Assembly: GCF_000313935.1 (NCBI RefSeq)
Contig: NZ_AMSS01000086.1
Coordinates: forward strand, 62,001-126,000
DNA: 64,000 nucleotides
Origin: Acinetobacter sp. WC-141
GTDB taxonomy: Bacteria > Pseudomonadota > Gammaproteobacteria > Pseudomonadales > Moraxellaceae
Direction: 5' to 3'
The notes under the pieces: generated by a model
The model's input: the letters and a program-made list of their open reading frames with translations, nothing else
The model's database searches: none
What the model was told of the DNA's origin: nothing
Program-made: the position numbers and the translations under genes
Part shown: piece after piece, positions 46,400-55,523 of the stretch
Position numbering within the stretch: position 1 is the stretch's first letter
How the letters are laid out: the number at the start of each line of letters is the position of its first letter

Positions 46400-48096
46400 T
46401 TAGGACCACCGCCGCCTTCTGGCGTTACCCATGTGATGTTTTGAGATGGGTCTTTGATGTCACAGGTCTTACAGTGAACACAGTTTGCTGCGTTGATCTG
46501 GAAGCGTTTAGAGCCATCATTATCTTCCATAATTTCGTAAACACCAGCAGGGCAGTAGCGCTGTGCAGGCTCATCCCATTTTGGTAAGTTCACATTCACT
46601 GGAATTGAAGGATCCGTAAGCTTCAAGTGAGCTGGCTGGTTTTCTTCATGAACAGTGTTTGAAATAAATACAGAAGACAAGCGGTCAAAAGTCAATTTGC
46701 CATCTGGTTTTGGATAGTTTGGCTTAAAGCTAGTGGCATCAACCGTTTTCAATGCAGCGAAGTCTTGCTTCAAGTCATGCAAGGTAAATGGCACTTTAAA
46801 GACATTTTGGTCGATAAAGTTAAATGCACCACCAATCCACTGACCAAATTTATGCATTGCTGGGCCAAAGTTACGAGAGTTGTAAAGCTCTTCTTTTAAC
46901 CAGCTGTTGTTAAATTTGTCAGTGTATGAAGTCAATTCTTTAGTGAATAAATCTTCGCCTTCAGTAACACGTGCAATCGCAAGGTCACCGCCTTTTTCCA
47001 CACCAGCAGCAATGGCTTCAAATACAGCTTCACCACATAACATGCCTGATTTCATGGCAGTGTGTGAACCTTTGATTTTTGCAAAGTTTAAGAAACCTGC
47101 ATCATCACCAATTAAGCAACCGCCTGGGAAAGTTAATTTAGGCAATGAGTTGAAACCACCTTTCACTACAGCACGTGCGCCGTAAGAAATACGCTTACCA
47201 CCTTCTAAATACTGTTTAATCAGTGGATGAGTTTTCCAGCGCTGCATTTCCATAAATGGATACATGTGTGGATTTTCATAAGACAAGTCCACAATCATAC
47301 CCAAAGTCACTTGGTTGTTTTCAGCGTGATATAACCACCAGCCACCAGAAGAAGCTGTTTCGGCTAAAGGCCAACCTGCGCCATGCATGACTAAGCCTGG
47401 CTTATGTTTTGCTGGGTCGATTTCCCAAAGCTCTTTAATCCCGATCCCGTAGTGCTGTGGATCAACATTTTTATCAAGATTATATTTTGCAATTAGGCGT
47501 TTACCTAAGTGACCACGGCAACCTTCAGCAAAGAGAGTGTATTTAGCGTGAAGTTCATAGCCCGGAGTAAAGTTGTGCGTTGGCTCGCCATCTTTACCAA
47601 TACCCATGTCACCTGTTTGAATACCTTTTACAGTACCGTCTTCATGGTAAAGCACTTCAGACGCAGCAAAGCCAGGGAAGATAGAAACTTCTAGTTCTTC
47701 AGCTTTTTGTCCTAACCAGCGAACCACGTTACCTAAAGAGATCACATAGTTACCATCATTATGCATGGTTTTAGGAACCATCCAGTGAGGCACTTCTTTT
47801 GATGTGGTGTCTGAAAGTAAGAAGAATGTCTTGTCTTCAGTGACTGGTACATTAAGAGGCGCGCCTTCTTCTTTCCAGTTCGGGAAAAGTTCATTGATGG
47901 CACGTGGCTCAAGCACAGCACCAGACAAGATATGCGCACCTACTTCAGAGCCTTTTTCAACTACACAAACAGAAAGATCGGGTAAGTTATTTTCAATCGC
48001 TAATTGACGGATCTTGATCGCAGCAGACAGACCGGCAGGTCCTGCACCTACGATGACAACGTCAAACTCCATCGATTCACGTTCGATGTGTTCCAT
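46384..48096 (-). CDS. etfD: Electron transfer flavoprotein-ubiquinone oxidoreductase
   Basis: A 570-residue ETF-QO carrying electrons from ETF (beta-oxidation, amino acid catabolism) to ubiquinone. The FAD site is VVIVGAGPAGLSAAIKIR near residue 12. The family core GIKELWEIDPAKH and SGGWWLYH is present, and the 4Fe-4S cluster lies near the C-terminus (CVHCKTCDIKDP plus an earlier YCPAGVYE Cys). The ATG at 48096 has GAGGAG at good spacing; an upstream ATG at 48126 adds 10 unlikely residues. It is probably monotopic in the inner membrane. etfAB are not in the window. Confidence 0.97.
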   Translation of the reverse strand: MEHIERESMEFDVVIVGAGPAGLSAAIKIRQLAIENNLPDLSVCVVEKGSEVGAHILSGAVLEPRAINELFPNWKEEGAPLNVPVTEDKTFFLLSDTTSKEVPHWMVPKTMHNDGNYVISLGNVVRWLGQKAEELEVSIFPGFAASEVLYHEDGTVKGIQTGDMGIGKDGEPTHNFTPGYELHAKYTLFAEGCRGHLGKRLIAKYNLDKNVDPQHYGIGIKELWEIDPAKHKPGLVMHGAGWPLAETASSGGWWLYHAENNQVTLGMIVDLSYENPHMYPFMEMQRWKTHPLIKQYLEGGKRISYGARAVVKGGFNSLPKLTFPGGCLIGDDAGFLNFAKIKGSHTAMKSGMLCGEAVFEAIAAGVEKGGDLAIARVTEGEDLFTKELTSYTDKFNNSWLKEELYNSRNFGPAMHKFGQWIGGAFNFIDQNVFKVPFTLHDLKQDFAALKTVDATSFKPNYPKPDGKLTFDRLSSVFISNTVHEENQPAHLKLTDPSIPVNVNLPKWDEPAQRYCPAGVYEIMEDNDGSKRFQINAANCVHCKTCDIKDPSQNITWVTPEGGGGPNYPNM

Positions 48097-48282
48097 GTAG
48101 GACTCCTCAATACTTAAAGGTGGCAACCGTCATATTCAGAAATTCGGTGCTGCCGTGAGTGTTTTAATCCATAGGCGCAAATATGCTATTGTGCCTTTTA
48201 TCGTTTTGGCTAGTATAGTTTTAAACCATGATCTAGCCAATTGGCTGAGTCGTCATATTTTCTCGTCAGCAAGGCATAAACT

Positions 48283-48894
48283 ATGGTAAATCAAAATAAT
48301 TCCCCATCGGATATGGGAAAAATACCGTTATCTGATGATAAAAACTTAATGAACATTGCACAATACTTAAAAGGTGTACAGCAAAGTCACAAAAGGTCAA
48401 TTCCACCTTTAGAGCAGTGGCATCCAAAGCATTGCGGCAAAATGGATTTGACGGTTAAAGCCAATGGAGAATGGTGGCACGAAGGTCAATTAATTAAGCG
48501 CCAAGCTCTATTAGATCTATTTACCAGAGTCCTATGGAAAGAAGAAGGGAAATTCTACCTGAAAACCCCTGTAGAACAAATTGAAATTGAGGTTGAAGAT
48601 GAACCTTTATTAGTCAATCAAGTAGATCAAGTTGAAATTTCAGGTGATCAATTTTTACAACTCACAACGACTAATCAAGATGTGATTTTGGTTGATGCTG
48701 AACATCCAATTTTTATGCGTGAATATGCAGGGGAGTTACGTCCTTATGTACATGTACGTTTTGGAATTAATGCACTGATTCAACGTCAGGCTTTCTATCA
48801 CTTGGTGAACTATGGAACACTCATCGAAAATGATAATGGTGAAACCATTTTAGAGCTAAAAAGTGGTAATTTGCTCTTGCAATTAGGCACTTGA
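48283..48894 (+). CDS. DUF1285 family protein
   Basis: A 203-residue soluble protein. The family pattern IPPLEQWHPKHCGKMDLTVK, then GEWWHEGQLIKRQALLDLF and KFYLKTPVEQIEIEVEDEP matches DUF1285, a conserved proteobacterial family of unknown function with a two-domain beta fold. It is divergent from the ETF-QO gene and followed by murI after 46 bases, probably cotranscribed. No function is assigned. Confidence 0.85.
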   Translation: MVNQNNSPSDMGKIPLSDDKNLMNIAQYLKGVQQSHKRSIPPLEQWHPKHCGKMDLTVKANGEWWHEGQLIKRQALLDLFTRVLWKEEGKFYLKTPVEQIEIEVEDEPLLVNQVDQVEISGDQFLQLTTTNQDVILVDAEHPIFMREYAGELRPYVHVRFGINALIQRQAFYHLVNYGTLIENDNGETILELKSGNLLLQLGT

Positions 48895-48940
48895 GGTTTA
48901 AGCTTTAGGAAGTGAAATTTTCTGACACTTCAGTACAGCC

Positions 48941-49807
48941 ATGACAGCCATACAACCTTTATTTACCGATCTAGAACCTATGCCTAACGCATCTGCTGAT
49001 GCTCCAATTGGTATTTTTGATTCGGGAATTGGGGGAATGTCAGTTGCAGCAGAAATAGCTAGATATTTGCCAAATGAACGTATTGTGTATTATGCCGATA
49101 CAGCCTATGTTCCTTATGGCCCACGTTCTGATGACGAAATCAGAGAACTTACGGCTCGAGCCGTTGATTGGTTATATCGCCAAGGTTGTAAAATTGCGGT
49201 GGTTGCCTGTAATACAGCTTCAGCATTTAGTCTTGACCATTTACGTGAACATTATGGTGAACACTTTCCAATCGTAGGGTTAGTTCCAGCATTAAAACCT
49301 GCCGTATTACAGACACGTTCTAAAGTGGTTGCTGTGTTGGCCACACCTGCTACTTTTCGTGGGCAACTTATTAAAGATGTTGTTGAGAAGTTTGCTGTTC
49401 CGGCGGGTGTTAAAGTAATGACCTTAACCAGCCTTGAACTTGTTCCTTGTGTCGAAGCAGGGCAGCAAATGAGCCCTGTATGTTTGAATGCATTAAAAGA
49501 GGTTTTACAGCCTGCAGCCGATCAAGGGGCTGACTATTTAGTGCTCGGTTGTACGCATTATCCTTTCCTAAATGAAGCAATTCATCATCTTTTTGATAAC
49601 CAATTCACACTGGTTGATTCGGGATTCGCAGTTGCCCGACAAACAGCCCGTATTTTAATAAAAAATGCGTTATTATGTGACCAAATAGGTCAGAATGTTG
49701 CACGTATTGAATGTTACGTCAGCGGAAATAATGCCGACGCACTGCAACCTGTTTTACAACATATGATTCCACAAGAGTTAACTTGGACACTTCATAATCT
49801 GAACTGA
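48941..49807 (+). CDS. murI: Glutamate racemase
   Basis: A 288-residue cofactor-independent racemase making D-glutamate for peptidoglycan. The two catalytic cysteines are C90 (VVACNTASAF) and C204 (LGCTHYPFL). The N-terminal signature is IGIFDSGIGGMS (about 23-34). The first about 20 residues before the fold are an extension that may or may not be translated; no better internal start is evident. Length otherwise fits MurI (about 265-285). Confidence 0.96.
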   Translation: MTAIQPLFTDLEPMPNASADAPIGIFDSGIGGMSVAAEIARYLPNERIVYYADTAYVPYGPRSDDEIRELTARAVDWLYRQGCKIAVVACNTASAFSLDHLREHYGEHFPIVGLVPALKPAVLQTRSKVVAVLATPATFRGQLIKDVVEKFAVPAGVKVMTLTSLELVPCVEAGQQMSPVCLNALKEVLQPAADQGADYLVLGCTHYPFLNEAIHHLFDNQFTLVDSGFAVARQTARILIKNALLCDQIGQNVARIECYVSGNNADALQPVLQHMIPQELTWTLHNLN

Positions 49808-49924
49808 TCTTTTAGCATCATTTAGAACATAGTGTTTTTTTAGATTTATTATTTTATTTGGGGCGGTTCATGATCTTGGCTGATTTTAAGTCACATACAG
49901 ATCATGAGGCGAAAGGGTATTGTT

Positions 49925-50929
49925 ATGCTCGATACACGCTATCAGATTTTTATTTCAACGTCCGGCCGCGATATGCAGCCAGAGCGAATGGTTTTGTCTC
50001 AAACCTTGGTGGGGATGGGTTTCTTTGCTTGGGGATTAGAACATCGTACACCTTTAACAACTACACTTGCACGTCGACAGATTGATGAATGTGATTATGT
50101 AATCTTACTTTTAGGAAGTCAGTATGGAGAGCAATCGATTTCTGGGGTAAGCTATTTGTCTTTAGAATATGAATATGCGTTAAGTCTGGCTAAACCTACT
50201 ATTGTGTTCATGCATGAACAGCCTGAAAACCGTGAAATACATTTACAAGAAACACATCCACAACTTAAAGATAAATTTCTCGCTTTTAGAAAAAAGTTAT
50301 TACTCGAAGCAGATCATATTTTTTACTTCAAAACCCTACGTGAACTAGAGTTAGCAGTTCGTTTAAATATACCTGTAATGATTGAGCAATATAGGGGACA
50401 AGGCTGGGTTCCTGCTCATCAAGCTCAGCAGTTAGAAGATGAAATTAAGCTATTAAAAAGTAAAATTTCGCAGTTAGAGCAGCAAGTAACCGAGCCGTCA
50501 ACACAGTTAAACGAAGTCGCACCGCAAGATATTTTTGTATTTGAATATCAGATTCAAGCATTTCAGGATGGCAACTTTAAAGAGCTTAAACGTCAACGAC
50601 AAATGACGTGGACTCAGTTGTTAAGCGTGCTGGCAAAGCGCTTTGAAACAGCGGTGCCAGAAGAGAATTTTGGAACTTGTCTAAATGAATATTTAAATCA
50701 GGCAGGCTTGGAAGATGCTCGTCAGGAATTACCTCGTGCACATGCGGTGGCCTGCGCACAGATTAATCATAAAGCGCTGTTTCGAATTAAAAATCAAATG
50801 CAATCACAAGGCTGGATTGTTCCAACTCAAACTGAACAATCATATGGGTTATGGAAACTAACGACCAAAGCTCAAAAGATATTGCTGAGCTATAAATGGA
50901 ACCATCGGGGTATTCGATTAAAAGCTTAG
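49925..50929 (+). CDS. DUF4062 domain protein with coiled coil
   Basis: A 334-residue protein. The N-terminal DUF4062-like domain (about 1-150) starts YQIFISTSGRDMQPERMVL and contains RRQIDECDYVILLLGSQYG and YLSLEYEYALSLAKPTIVF. A coiled coil (about 165-195; LEDEIKLLKSKISQLEQQV) and an uncharacterised C-terminal region (about 200-334) with a possible winged-helix end follow. DUF4062 domains are often attached to NTPases in signalling or defence contexts; here no NTPase is present. The ATG at 49925 is preceded by AAAGGG; an ATG at 49904 is an alternative. Function unknown. Confidence 0.7.
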   Translation: MLDTRYQIFISTSGRDMQPERMVLSQTLVGMGFFAWGLEHRTPLTTTLARRQIDECDYVILLLGSQYGEQSISGVSYLSLEYEYALSLAKPTIVFMHEQPENREIHLQETHPQLKDKFLAFRKKLLLEADHIFYFKTLRELELAVRLNIPVMIEQYRGQGWVPAHQAQQLEDEIKLLKSKISQLEQQVTEPSTQLNEVAPQDIFVFEYQIQAFQDGNFKELKRQRQMTWTQLLSVLAKRFETAVPEENFGTCLNEYLNQAGLEDARQELPRAHAVACAQINHKALFRIKNQMQSQGWIVPTQTEQSYGLWKLTTKAQKILLSYKWNHRGIRLKA

Positions 50930-50945
50930 GGCGATTCAATTTATA

Positions 50946-50978
50946 TATGACACTGAAAACTGTTACATTAGTGTCATA
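50946..50978. promoter_or_regulatory. Perfect inverted repeat at the hemH promoter
   Basis: TATGACACT (50946-50954) and AGTGTCATA (50970-50978) are perfect arms around 15 bases, ending 24 bases before the hemH ATG. A weak promoter (TTATAT, 17-base spacer, TACATT at 50964-50969) overlaps it, as expected for an operator. It could also be a stem-loop in the leader. Confidence 0.4.
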
Positions 50979-51002
50979 AGATGAACTGAAAGGCATTTAC
51001 AC

Positions 51003-52019
51003 ATGTCGTTTGAACAAAAACCGAAAGTTACTGTCATTTTAGCGAATTTAGGCACACCAGATGAGGCGACTGTGCCTGCGGTGCGCCGTTTTTTAAAACA
51101 GTTTTTATCTGATTCACGCGTGATTGAAATACCGAAACTGATCTGGTGGGTTATTTTAAATCTGTTTGTTTTACCTTTTCGCCCGAAAAGAGTAGCGCAT
51201 GCCTATGCTTCAGTATGGTCAGCAGACTCACCAATGCGTGAAATTGTGTTTGAACAAACTAAACATGTGCAGGCTTATTTAGAGCAAGAAAATAAACAGT
51301 TTGATTTAACTGTTTTACCTGCAATGACTTATGGTAATCCGGGGATTGATGCGGTTTTAAAAAAATTGGCGACTAACCCGCAAGAGCATGTCATTTTATT
51401 GCCTTTATTTCCTCAATATTCTGCAACATCTACAGCGCCGTTATACGATGCATTTGCAAAATGGATTCCAGCCCAACGTAACTTGCCGGGACTGACCATT
51501 ATTAAAGACTATTATCAACATCCAATGTTTATTCAAGCGTTGGCAGAAAGCGTTTTAGCCTACCAAGAGCAGCATGGTAAACCTGAAAAACTACTGATGT
51601 CATTTCACGGGATTCCACAGCCATATGCAGACAAAGGCGATCCTTATGCAGACCGTTGTCGTATTACAGCAAAGCTGGTGGCAGATGCTTTACATTTAAA
51701 AGATGATGAATGGGCAATTAGCTTCCAGTCACGTTTTGGTAAACAAGAATGGGTTAAACCATATACAGACCAGCTTTTACAAGATTGGGCGAAGCAAGGG
51801 ATTAAGTCTGTTCAGGTATTAAGCCCAGCTTTTTCTGCCGATTGTTTAGAAACCCTTGAAGAACTCGCGATTCAAAATGCTGAGTTGTTTCAACAAGCTG
51901 GTGGTGGTAGCTATGCTTATATTCCTGCTTTAAATAGCGATCAGGCTCATATTGATTTGCTTGCAGGTTTAGTTCAGGCTAATCTTGATGCCCTTACTTA
52001 TACCTTAGCCCACCGTTAA
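51003..52019 (+). CDS. hemH: Ferrochelatase
   Basis: A 338-residue ferrochelatase inserting Fe2+ into protoporphyrin IX, the last step of protoheme synthesis. Family motifs: [20 protein letters not shown] at the N-terminus, the catalytic histidine in [12 protein letters not shown] (about 200) and the conserved acidic segment [14 protein letters not shown] (about 280-293). Length is standard for proteobacteria. A possible operator lies immediately upstream. The MBL-fold gene follows by 23 bases and may share the transcript. Confidence 0.96.
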   Translation: MSFEQKPKVTVILANLGTPDEATVPAVRRFLKQFLSDSRVIEIPKLIWWVILNLFVLPFRPKRVAHAYASVWSADSPMREIVFEQTKHVQAYLEQENKQFDLTVLPAMTYGNPGIDAVLKKLATNPQEHVILLPLFPQYSATSTAPLYDAFAKWIPAQRNLPGLTIIKDYYQHPMFIQALAESVLAYQEQHGKPEKLLMSFHGIPQPYADKGDPYADRCRITAKLVADALHLKDDEWAISFQSRFGKQEWVKPYTDQLLQDWAKQGIKSVQVLSPAFSADCLETLEELAIQNAELFQQAGGGSYAYIPALNSDQAHIDLLAGLVQANLDALTYTLAHR

Positions 52020-52042
52020 TTGTGTTTTAGCCAGAGGTTTTT

Positions 52043-52687
52043 ATGCTGCAAGTCAAAATTGTTCCAGTTACTGCTTTTGCTCAAAATTGTTCTTTAGTTT
52101 GGGACAGTGAAACAAAAGAAGCAGTTTTGATTGATGCGGGTGGCGACGCTGCTGTGTTGAAAAAAGAAGTAGAAGCCTTGGGTTTAGAAGTGAAGGCCCT
52201 TTGGCTGACTCATGGGCATTTAGACCATGCTGGAGCGGTAGGTGAGCTTGCCAAAGAATGGAGCGTCCCAGTTATTGGTCCACATAAAGAAGATCAGTTC
52301 TGGCTAGACATGATTCAGGAAGTATCAGCACGTTATGGCTTTCCAATTCCTCAGCCTGTTAAAGTCGATCAATGGCTTGAAGGTGGGGAAGTACTCAAAC
52401 TGGGTGAAGATGAGTTTGAGGTGCGCTTTGCACCGGGGCATACACCAGGTCATGTTATTTTCTATAATAAAAACCATGGCTTACTTTGGACAGGCGATGT
52501 TCTGTTTAAAGGTTCGATTGGGCGAACAGACTTCCCGCGTGGTAATCATGATCAGTTGATTGAATCGATTAAACGTGAGTGTTTTAGTTTGCCAGATGAT
52601 ACTCAGTTTATTTCTGGACATGGCCCGATGAGTACCATTGGCTATGAAAAACAATTTAACCCGTTTGTCGCGGGTAAAGCAGGTTAA
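52043..52687 (+). CDS. Glyoxalase II-like metallo-beta-lactamase-fold hydrolase (YcbL type)
   Basis: A 214-residue MBL-fold protein. The metal-binding motif is THGHLDH (T56 to H62), with further ligands in [11 protein letters not shown] and [13 protein letters not shown] and a late [10 protein letters not shown]. It lacks the C-terminal HAGH glutathione domain of GloB, so it fits the YcbL (type II glyoxalase II-like) group. Catalytic thioesterase activity is likely; the true substrate is not fixed. Its stop overlaps yacG by 4 bases on the opposite strand. Confidence 0.9.
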   Translation: MLQVKIVPVTAFAQNCSLVWDSETKEAVLIDAGGDAAVLKKEVEALGLEVKALWLTHGHLDHAGAVGELAKEWSVPVIGPHKEDQFWLDMIQEVSARYGFPIPQPVKVDQWLEGGEVLKLGEDEFEVRFAPGHTPGHVIFYNKNHGLLWTGDVLFKGSIGRTDFPRGNHDQLIESIKRECFSLPDDTQFISGHGPMSTIGYEKQFNPFVAGKAG

Positions 52688-52878
52688 TCCTCATAATCAT
52701 CTTCATTTTGACTACCCTTGTCTTGCTGAGGAGCATCTTGGGTAGGCAATCTATATTCATCGTTTGCCCAAGCGCCTAAATCAATTAATTTACAGCGCTC
52801 TGAACAAAACGGACGAAATTCGTTACCTTCCCAAACACTTGGTTCACCACAACGTGGGCAGGGAAATGTACGTGGCAT
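52684..52878 (-). CDS. yacG: YacG, DNA gyrase inhibitor
   Basis: A 64-residue zinc protein with four cysteines at C7, C10, C25 and C29 (CPRC, then FCSERC). This is followed by [15 protein letters not shown], the YacG signature. YacG binds GyrB and inhibits gyrase in E. coli. It usually lies with coaE and pilD; here it is alone, convergent with the MBL-fold gene and divergent from the TrmB-like gene. The acidic C-terminal tail (DDYED) is a common variation. Confidence 0.94.
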   Translation of the reverse strand: MPRTFPCPRCGEPSVWEGNEFRPFCSERCKLIDLGAWANDEYRLPTQDAPQQDKGSQNEDDYED

Positions 52879-52971
52879 AAAGCGATATCCTCAAAGTGAA
52901 GAGAAATAGATTAGGCAAAAGTCAGGTGACTTGTTAGACTTATGCCGATTTTTATTTAGTTTGATGTGATT

Positions 52972-53604
52972 ATGCCGATTCGTCAATTTCAAGCACAACG
53001 TATGCAAGCGCCTCGTGATTTTATTCCAATTGAAAATACCCCGATTTGTGTAGAAATTGGAGCAGGCAAGGGCAAACATGCTTTGCTTTTTAGTGGGCAA
53101 CAGCCACAGCACACGTTGTATGCAATTGAACGAACCCGAGAAAAATTCTTGGCAATGCAAAAACAGCATGGTCTGGAACCAAGAGAGAACTTGGTCCCTG
53201 TACATGCGGATGCTTTACCTTGGGTAGTGCATGCTTTGCACCCCGCTCAAATTGAACATTTCTTTATTCTCTACCCAAATCCAGAACCACATAATCCAGC
53301 ACAGCGCTGGTTGAATATGCCATTTTTTGAGTTCTTAATCTCGCGTCTGCAAACAGGTGGAACCATTACTCTGGCAAGTAATATTCCCGACTATATTGAA
53401 GAGGCAGAGCAGCAGTTATTAAATGTATGGAAGCTGCCTTACCAAAAAGAAAAAATTGCTCAAACCTCTGCACGTACCCATTTTGAAATTAAGTATTTAG
53501 AACGTGGTGAGCTTTGTCAGCAGCTCATTATGACCAAGCCTGAAGGTTATCAAACTCGATTTGATGGGTTCGCGCCATTGCAAGGGCAAACACATGGCGA
53601 ATAA
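52972..53604 (+). CDS. TrmB-like SAM-dependent methyltransferase (divergent paralogue)
   Basis: A class I methyltransferase of about 210 residues resembling TrmB (tRNA m7G46 methyltransferase). The SAM motif is VEIGAGKGKHALLF (about 27-40), and TLYAIERTREKFLAMQ follows as in TrmB. The diagnostic PDPWxKxRHxKRR region is replaced by ILYPNPEPHNPAQRW, so the RNA-binding basic residues are missing. It is therefore probably not the main TrmB. The ATG at 52972 follows an in-frame GTG at 52966. The next gene overlaps its end by 11 bases. Confidence 0.8.
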   Translation: MPIRQFQAQRMQAPRDFIPIENTPICVEIGAGKGKHALLFSGQQPQHTLYAIERTREKFLAMQKQHGLEPRENLVPVHADALPWVVHALHPAQIEHFFILYPNPEPHNPAQRWLNMPFFEFLISRLQTGGTITLASNIPDYIEEAEQQLLNVWKLPYQKEKIAQTSARTHFEIKYLERGELCQQLIMTKPEGYQTRFDGFAPLQGQTHGE

Positions 53605-54799
53605 GCGGGTTGCCATTATTGGAGCAGGCCCAGCAGGTCTTATGGCTGCTGAGGTACTAAGCCAATACGCTTATGATATTGATGTCTATGAACAAAAACC
53701 TTCAGCGGCACGCAAGTTTTTGATGGCGGGCAAAACGGGCTTAAATATCTCACATGCTGAACCTTTAGCACAGTTCATTGAACGTTATGATCATGCAGAA
53801 TGGCTCAAACCGTGGGTTGAAAAATGGGATGCAGTCTGGATTCAAAGCTGGATGAAAAGTCTGGGAATTGAATCTTATGTGGGCACCTCAGGTCGTATTT
53901 TCCCTGTCGAAATGAAAGCAGCTCCTTTGCTGCGTGCTTGGCTAAACCGTTTGGCAGAGCAACAAGTTAAATTCTTTTATCGTCATCGTTGTATTGATTT
54001 GCAAGGTACTTCGGTGACTTTGGAAAACCAGAATAATCAAAGCACTGAAACTTTTACCCGGCAATACGATGCAGTTGTATTGGCCTGCGGTGCGGTGTCT
54101 TGGTCACAACTAGGGAGTGATGGCGCATGGCAGCAATGGGTTGATCAATCTAATATTGAGCCTTTCCAACCAAGCAATGCAGGGGTATTGCACGCGTGGT
54201 CCTCTTTTATGGAAAGCTGTTTTGGTGAACCTTTAAAGCGTATCAATGCGTGGGTTAAGCCTAACCAAGTTACTCATGGCGATATTGTGATTACTCACTA
54301 TGGTTTAGAAAGTGGTGTCATTTATAAACTTGGACGAGCTTTAAGAGAACAACAAAAACAAGGGAAAAGCTTAAATCTATTTTTAGATTTATTGCCCGAT
54401 GTAGAGTTGTCTCAGTTAATTAAAAAATTGCAGGGTGGAAAAAAACAGTCTCTGACTAATATCTGGCGTAAAGCAGGTTTAGATACGGCTAAAATTAACT
54501 TAATTAGAGAAGTCGTTGATAAAGCACTATGGAGCCAACCAGAGGTTATGGCTCAGCATATTAAAGCACTTCAAATTAAGTTAGATGGCTTTAGACCTAT
54601 TGAGGAAGCAATTAGCTGTGCTGGTGGTGTTAAGCAAGATGTATTAACTGAAAGCTTAGAGCTTAAACAAAACTCAGGTGTTTTTTGCTGTGGTGAAATG
54701 CTGGATTGGGATGCGCCTACAGGCGGTTATTTGCTTACGGCATGCTTTGCCACAGGGCGAGCAGCTGGTGAAGGTGTACATTCATTTTTAGAAAAATAA
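53594..54799 (+). CDS. BaiN/HI0933-like (TIGR03862-type) FAD flavoprotein
   Basis: A 401-residue FAD-dependent oxidoreductase. The N-terminal Rossmann motif VAIIGAGPAGLMAAEVLSQY is followed by MAGKTGLNISHAEP and CGAVSWSQLGSDGAW. The C-terminal CGEMLDWDAPTGGYLL closes the FAD site, as in the HI0933/YhiN family (TIGR03862 subgroup). The reaction is unknown. The ATG at 53594 overlaps the end of the TrmB-like gene by 11 bases, indicating coupling; a start at 53561 is less likely. Confidence 0.87.
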   Translation: MANKRVAIIGAGPAGLMAAEVLSQYAYDIDVYEQKPSAARKFLMAGKTGLNISHAEPLAQFIERYDHAEWLKPWVEKWDAVWIQSWMKSLGIESYVGTSGRIFPVEMKAAPLLRAWLNRLAEQQVKFFYRHRCIDLQGTSVTLENQNNQSTETFTRQYDAVVLACGAVSWSQLGSDGAWQQWVDQSNIEPFQPSNAGVLHAWSSFMESCFGEPLKRINAWVKPNQVTHGDIVITHYGLESGVIYKLGRALREQQKQGKSLNLFLDLLPDVELSQLIKKLQGGKKQSLTNIWRKAGLDTAKINLIREVVDKALWSQPEVMAQHIKALQIKLDGFRPIEEAISCAGGVKQDVLTESLELKQNSGVFCCGEMLDWDAPTGGYLLTACFATGRAAGEGVHSFLEK

Positions 54800-54876
54800 G
54801 AACTAATTTGGCGCTATGTTTGATATATGAAAAGTGTTATTTTTGAGCGATCAATAATAATAGGAACTATGAGAAC

Positions 54877-55287
54877 ATGTCTCAAGCATCACCAGTCTAC
54901 CAGGGAAGTTGTTTATGTCAGGGTATTCGCTATGAAATTACAGGCGATATCGGAGATATTATTCAATGCCACTGCCAACGATGCCGGAAAGCCAATGGAA
55001 CAGCATTTGCCACAAATGCTCCAGTTAAAAGTGCAGATTTTAAAATTACTCAAGGTGAAGACCTAGTCAAAAAATTTGCTGTGGAGGGTGTGTACCGTTG
55101 GTTCTGTAGTGAATGTGGTTCACCTTTAATTAGCTCGCGTGATGCACAGCCTGAATTATATCGTTTAAGAATTGGCACACTTGATACACCACTTGCCCAA
55201 AAACCAACGATGCATATTTTTGCTGCTTCAAAAGCAGAGTGGGAAAGCATTTGTGACGATTTACCGCAATACGATGAACGTCCATGA
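54877..55287 (+). CDS. GFA/CENP-V-type zinc protein
   Basis: A 136-residue protein of the GFA family. Zinc ligands are visible: C12-x-C14, C31-x-C33-x2-C36 (CHCQRC), and C77-x2-C80 (FCSECGSPL). The family's founding member was described as glutathione-dependent formaldehyde-activating enzyme, but many members have unknown roles. It is a single gene with its own short leader of about 75 bases. Confidence 0.9.
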   Translation: MSQASPVYQGSCLCQGIRYEITGDIGDIIQCHCQRCRKANGTAFATNAPVKSADFKITQGEDLVKKFAVEGVYRWFCSECGSPLISSRDAQPELYRLRIGTLDTPLAQKPTMHIFAASKAEWESICDDLPQYDERP

Positions 55288-55334
55288 TTTAAAAAGTATG
55301 TTTAAATTAAATTCAAGATGATCTAATATACTTA

Positions 55335-55393
55335 AAACAGGGAGATGGCATTCTTCCCTTGAAAAACTGCCCTATTGGCTAATGATGCCTACG
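55335..55393 (+). promoter_or_regulatory. Fluoride riboswitch (crcB motif)
   Basis: The sequence carries the conserved features of the crcB RNA motif: GGGAGATGGCATTCTTCCCT near the start (55340-55359), CTGCCC, GGCTAATGATGCCTAC near the end. AGGGA and TCCCT form P1. The motif lies upstream of crcB, the fluoride channel gene, as known for this class. Its 3' strand overlaps an intrinsic terminator, so fluoride binding should allow read-through. Confidence 0.93.
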
Positions 55394-55433
55394 TTACCCT
55401 CATGTATTTATATCGCTGGGTACGTAGGTTTTT
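55388..55433 (+). terminator. Riboswitch-controlled terminator
   Basis: CCTACGT-T-ACCC (55388-55399) pairs with GGGTACGTAGG (55418-55428), with one bulged T, followed by TTTTT. The left strand is shared with the riboswitch, so ligand-bound and terminator folds compete. Confidence 0.85.
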
Positions 55434-55463
55434 GCGTACTTTGCTTATTTTTTGGAGTACGCC

Positions 55464-55511
55464 ATGTCACGTTATGCTTCATTCTTTTTTACTCTTTTAG
55501 CATCTATCTAA
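55464..55511 (+). CDS. 15-codon leader ORF before crcB
   Basis: ATG at 55464 with GGAG 6 bases upstream, encoding MSRYASFFFTLLASI and a TAA at 55509. It lies between the riboswitch terminator and crcB, ending 12 bases before the crcB ATG. It could be a translated leader peptide coupling to crcB, or a chance ORF. Only the ribosome site and position support it. Confidence 0.35.
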   Translation: MSRYASFFFTLLASI

Positions 55512-55523
55512 AGGGGTGTTCTT

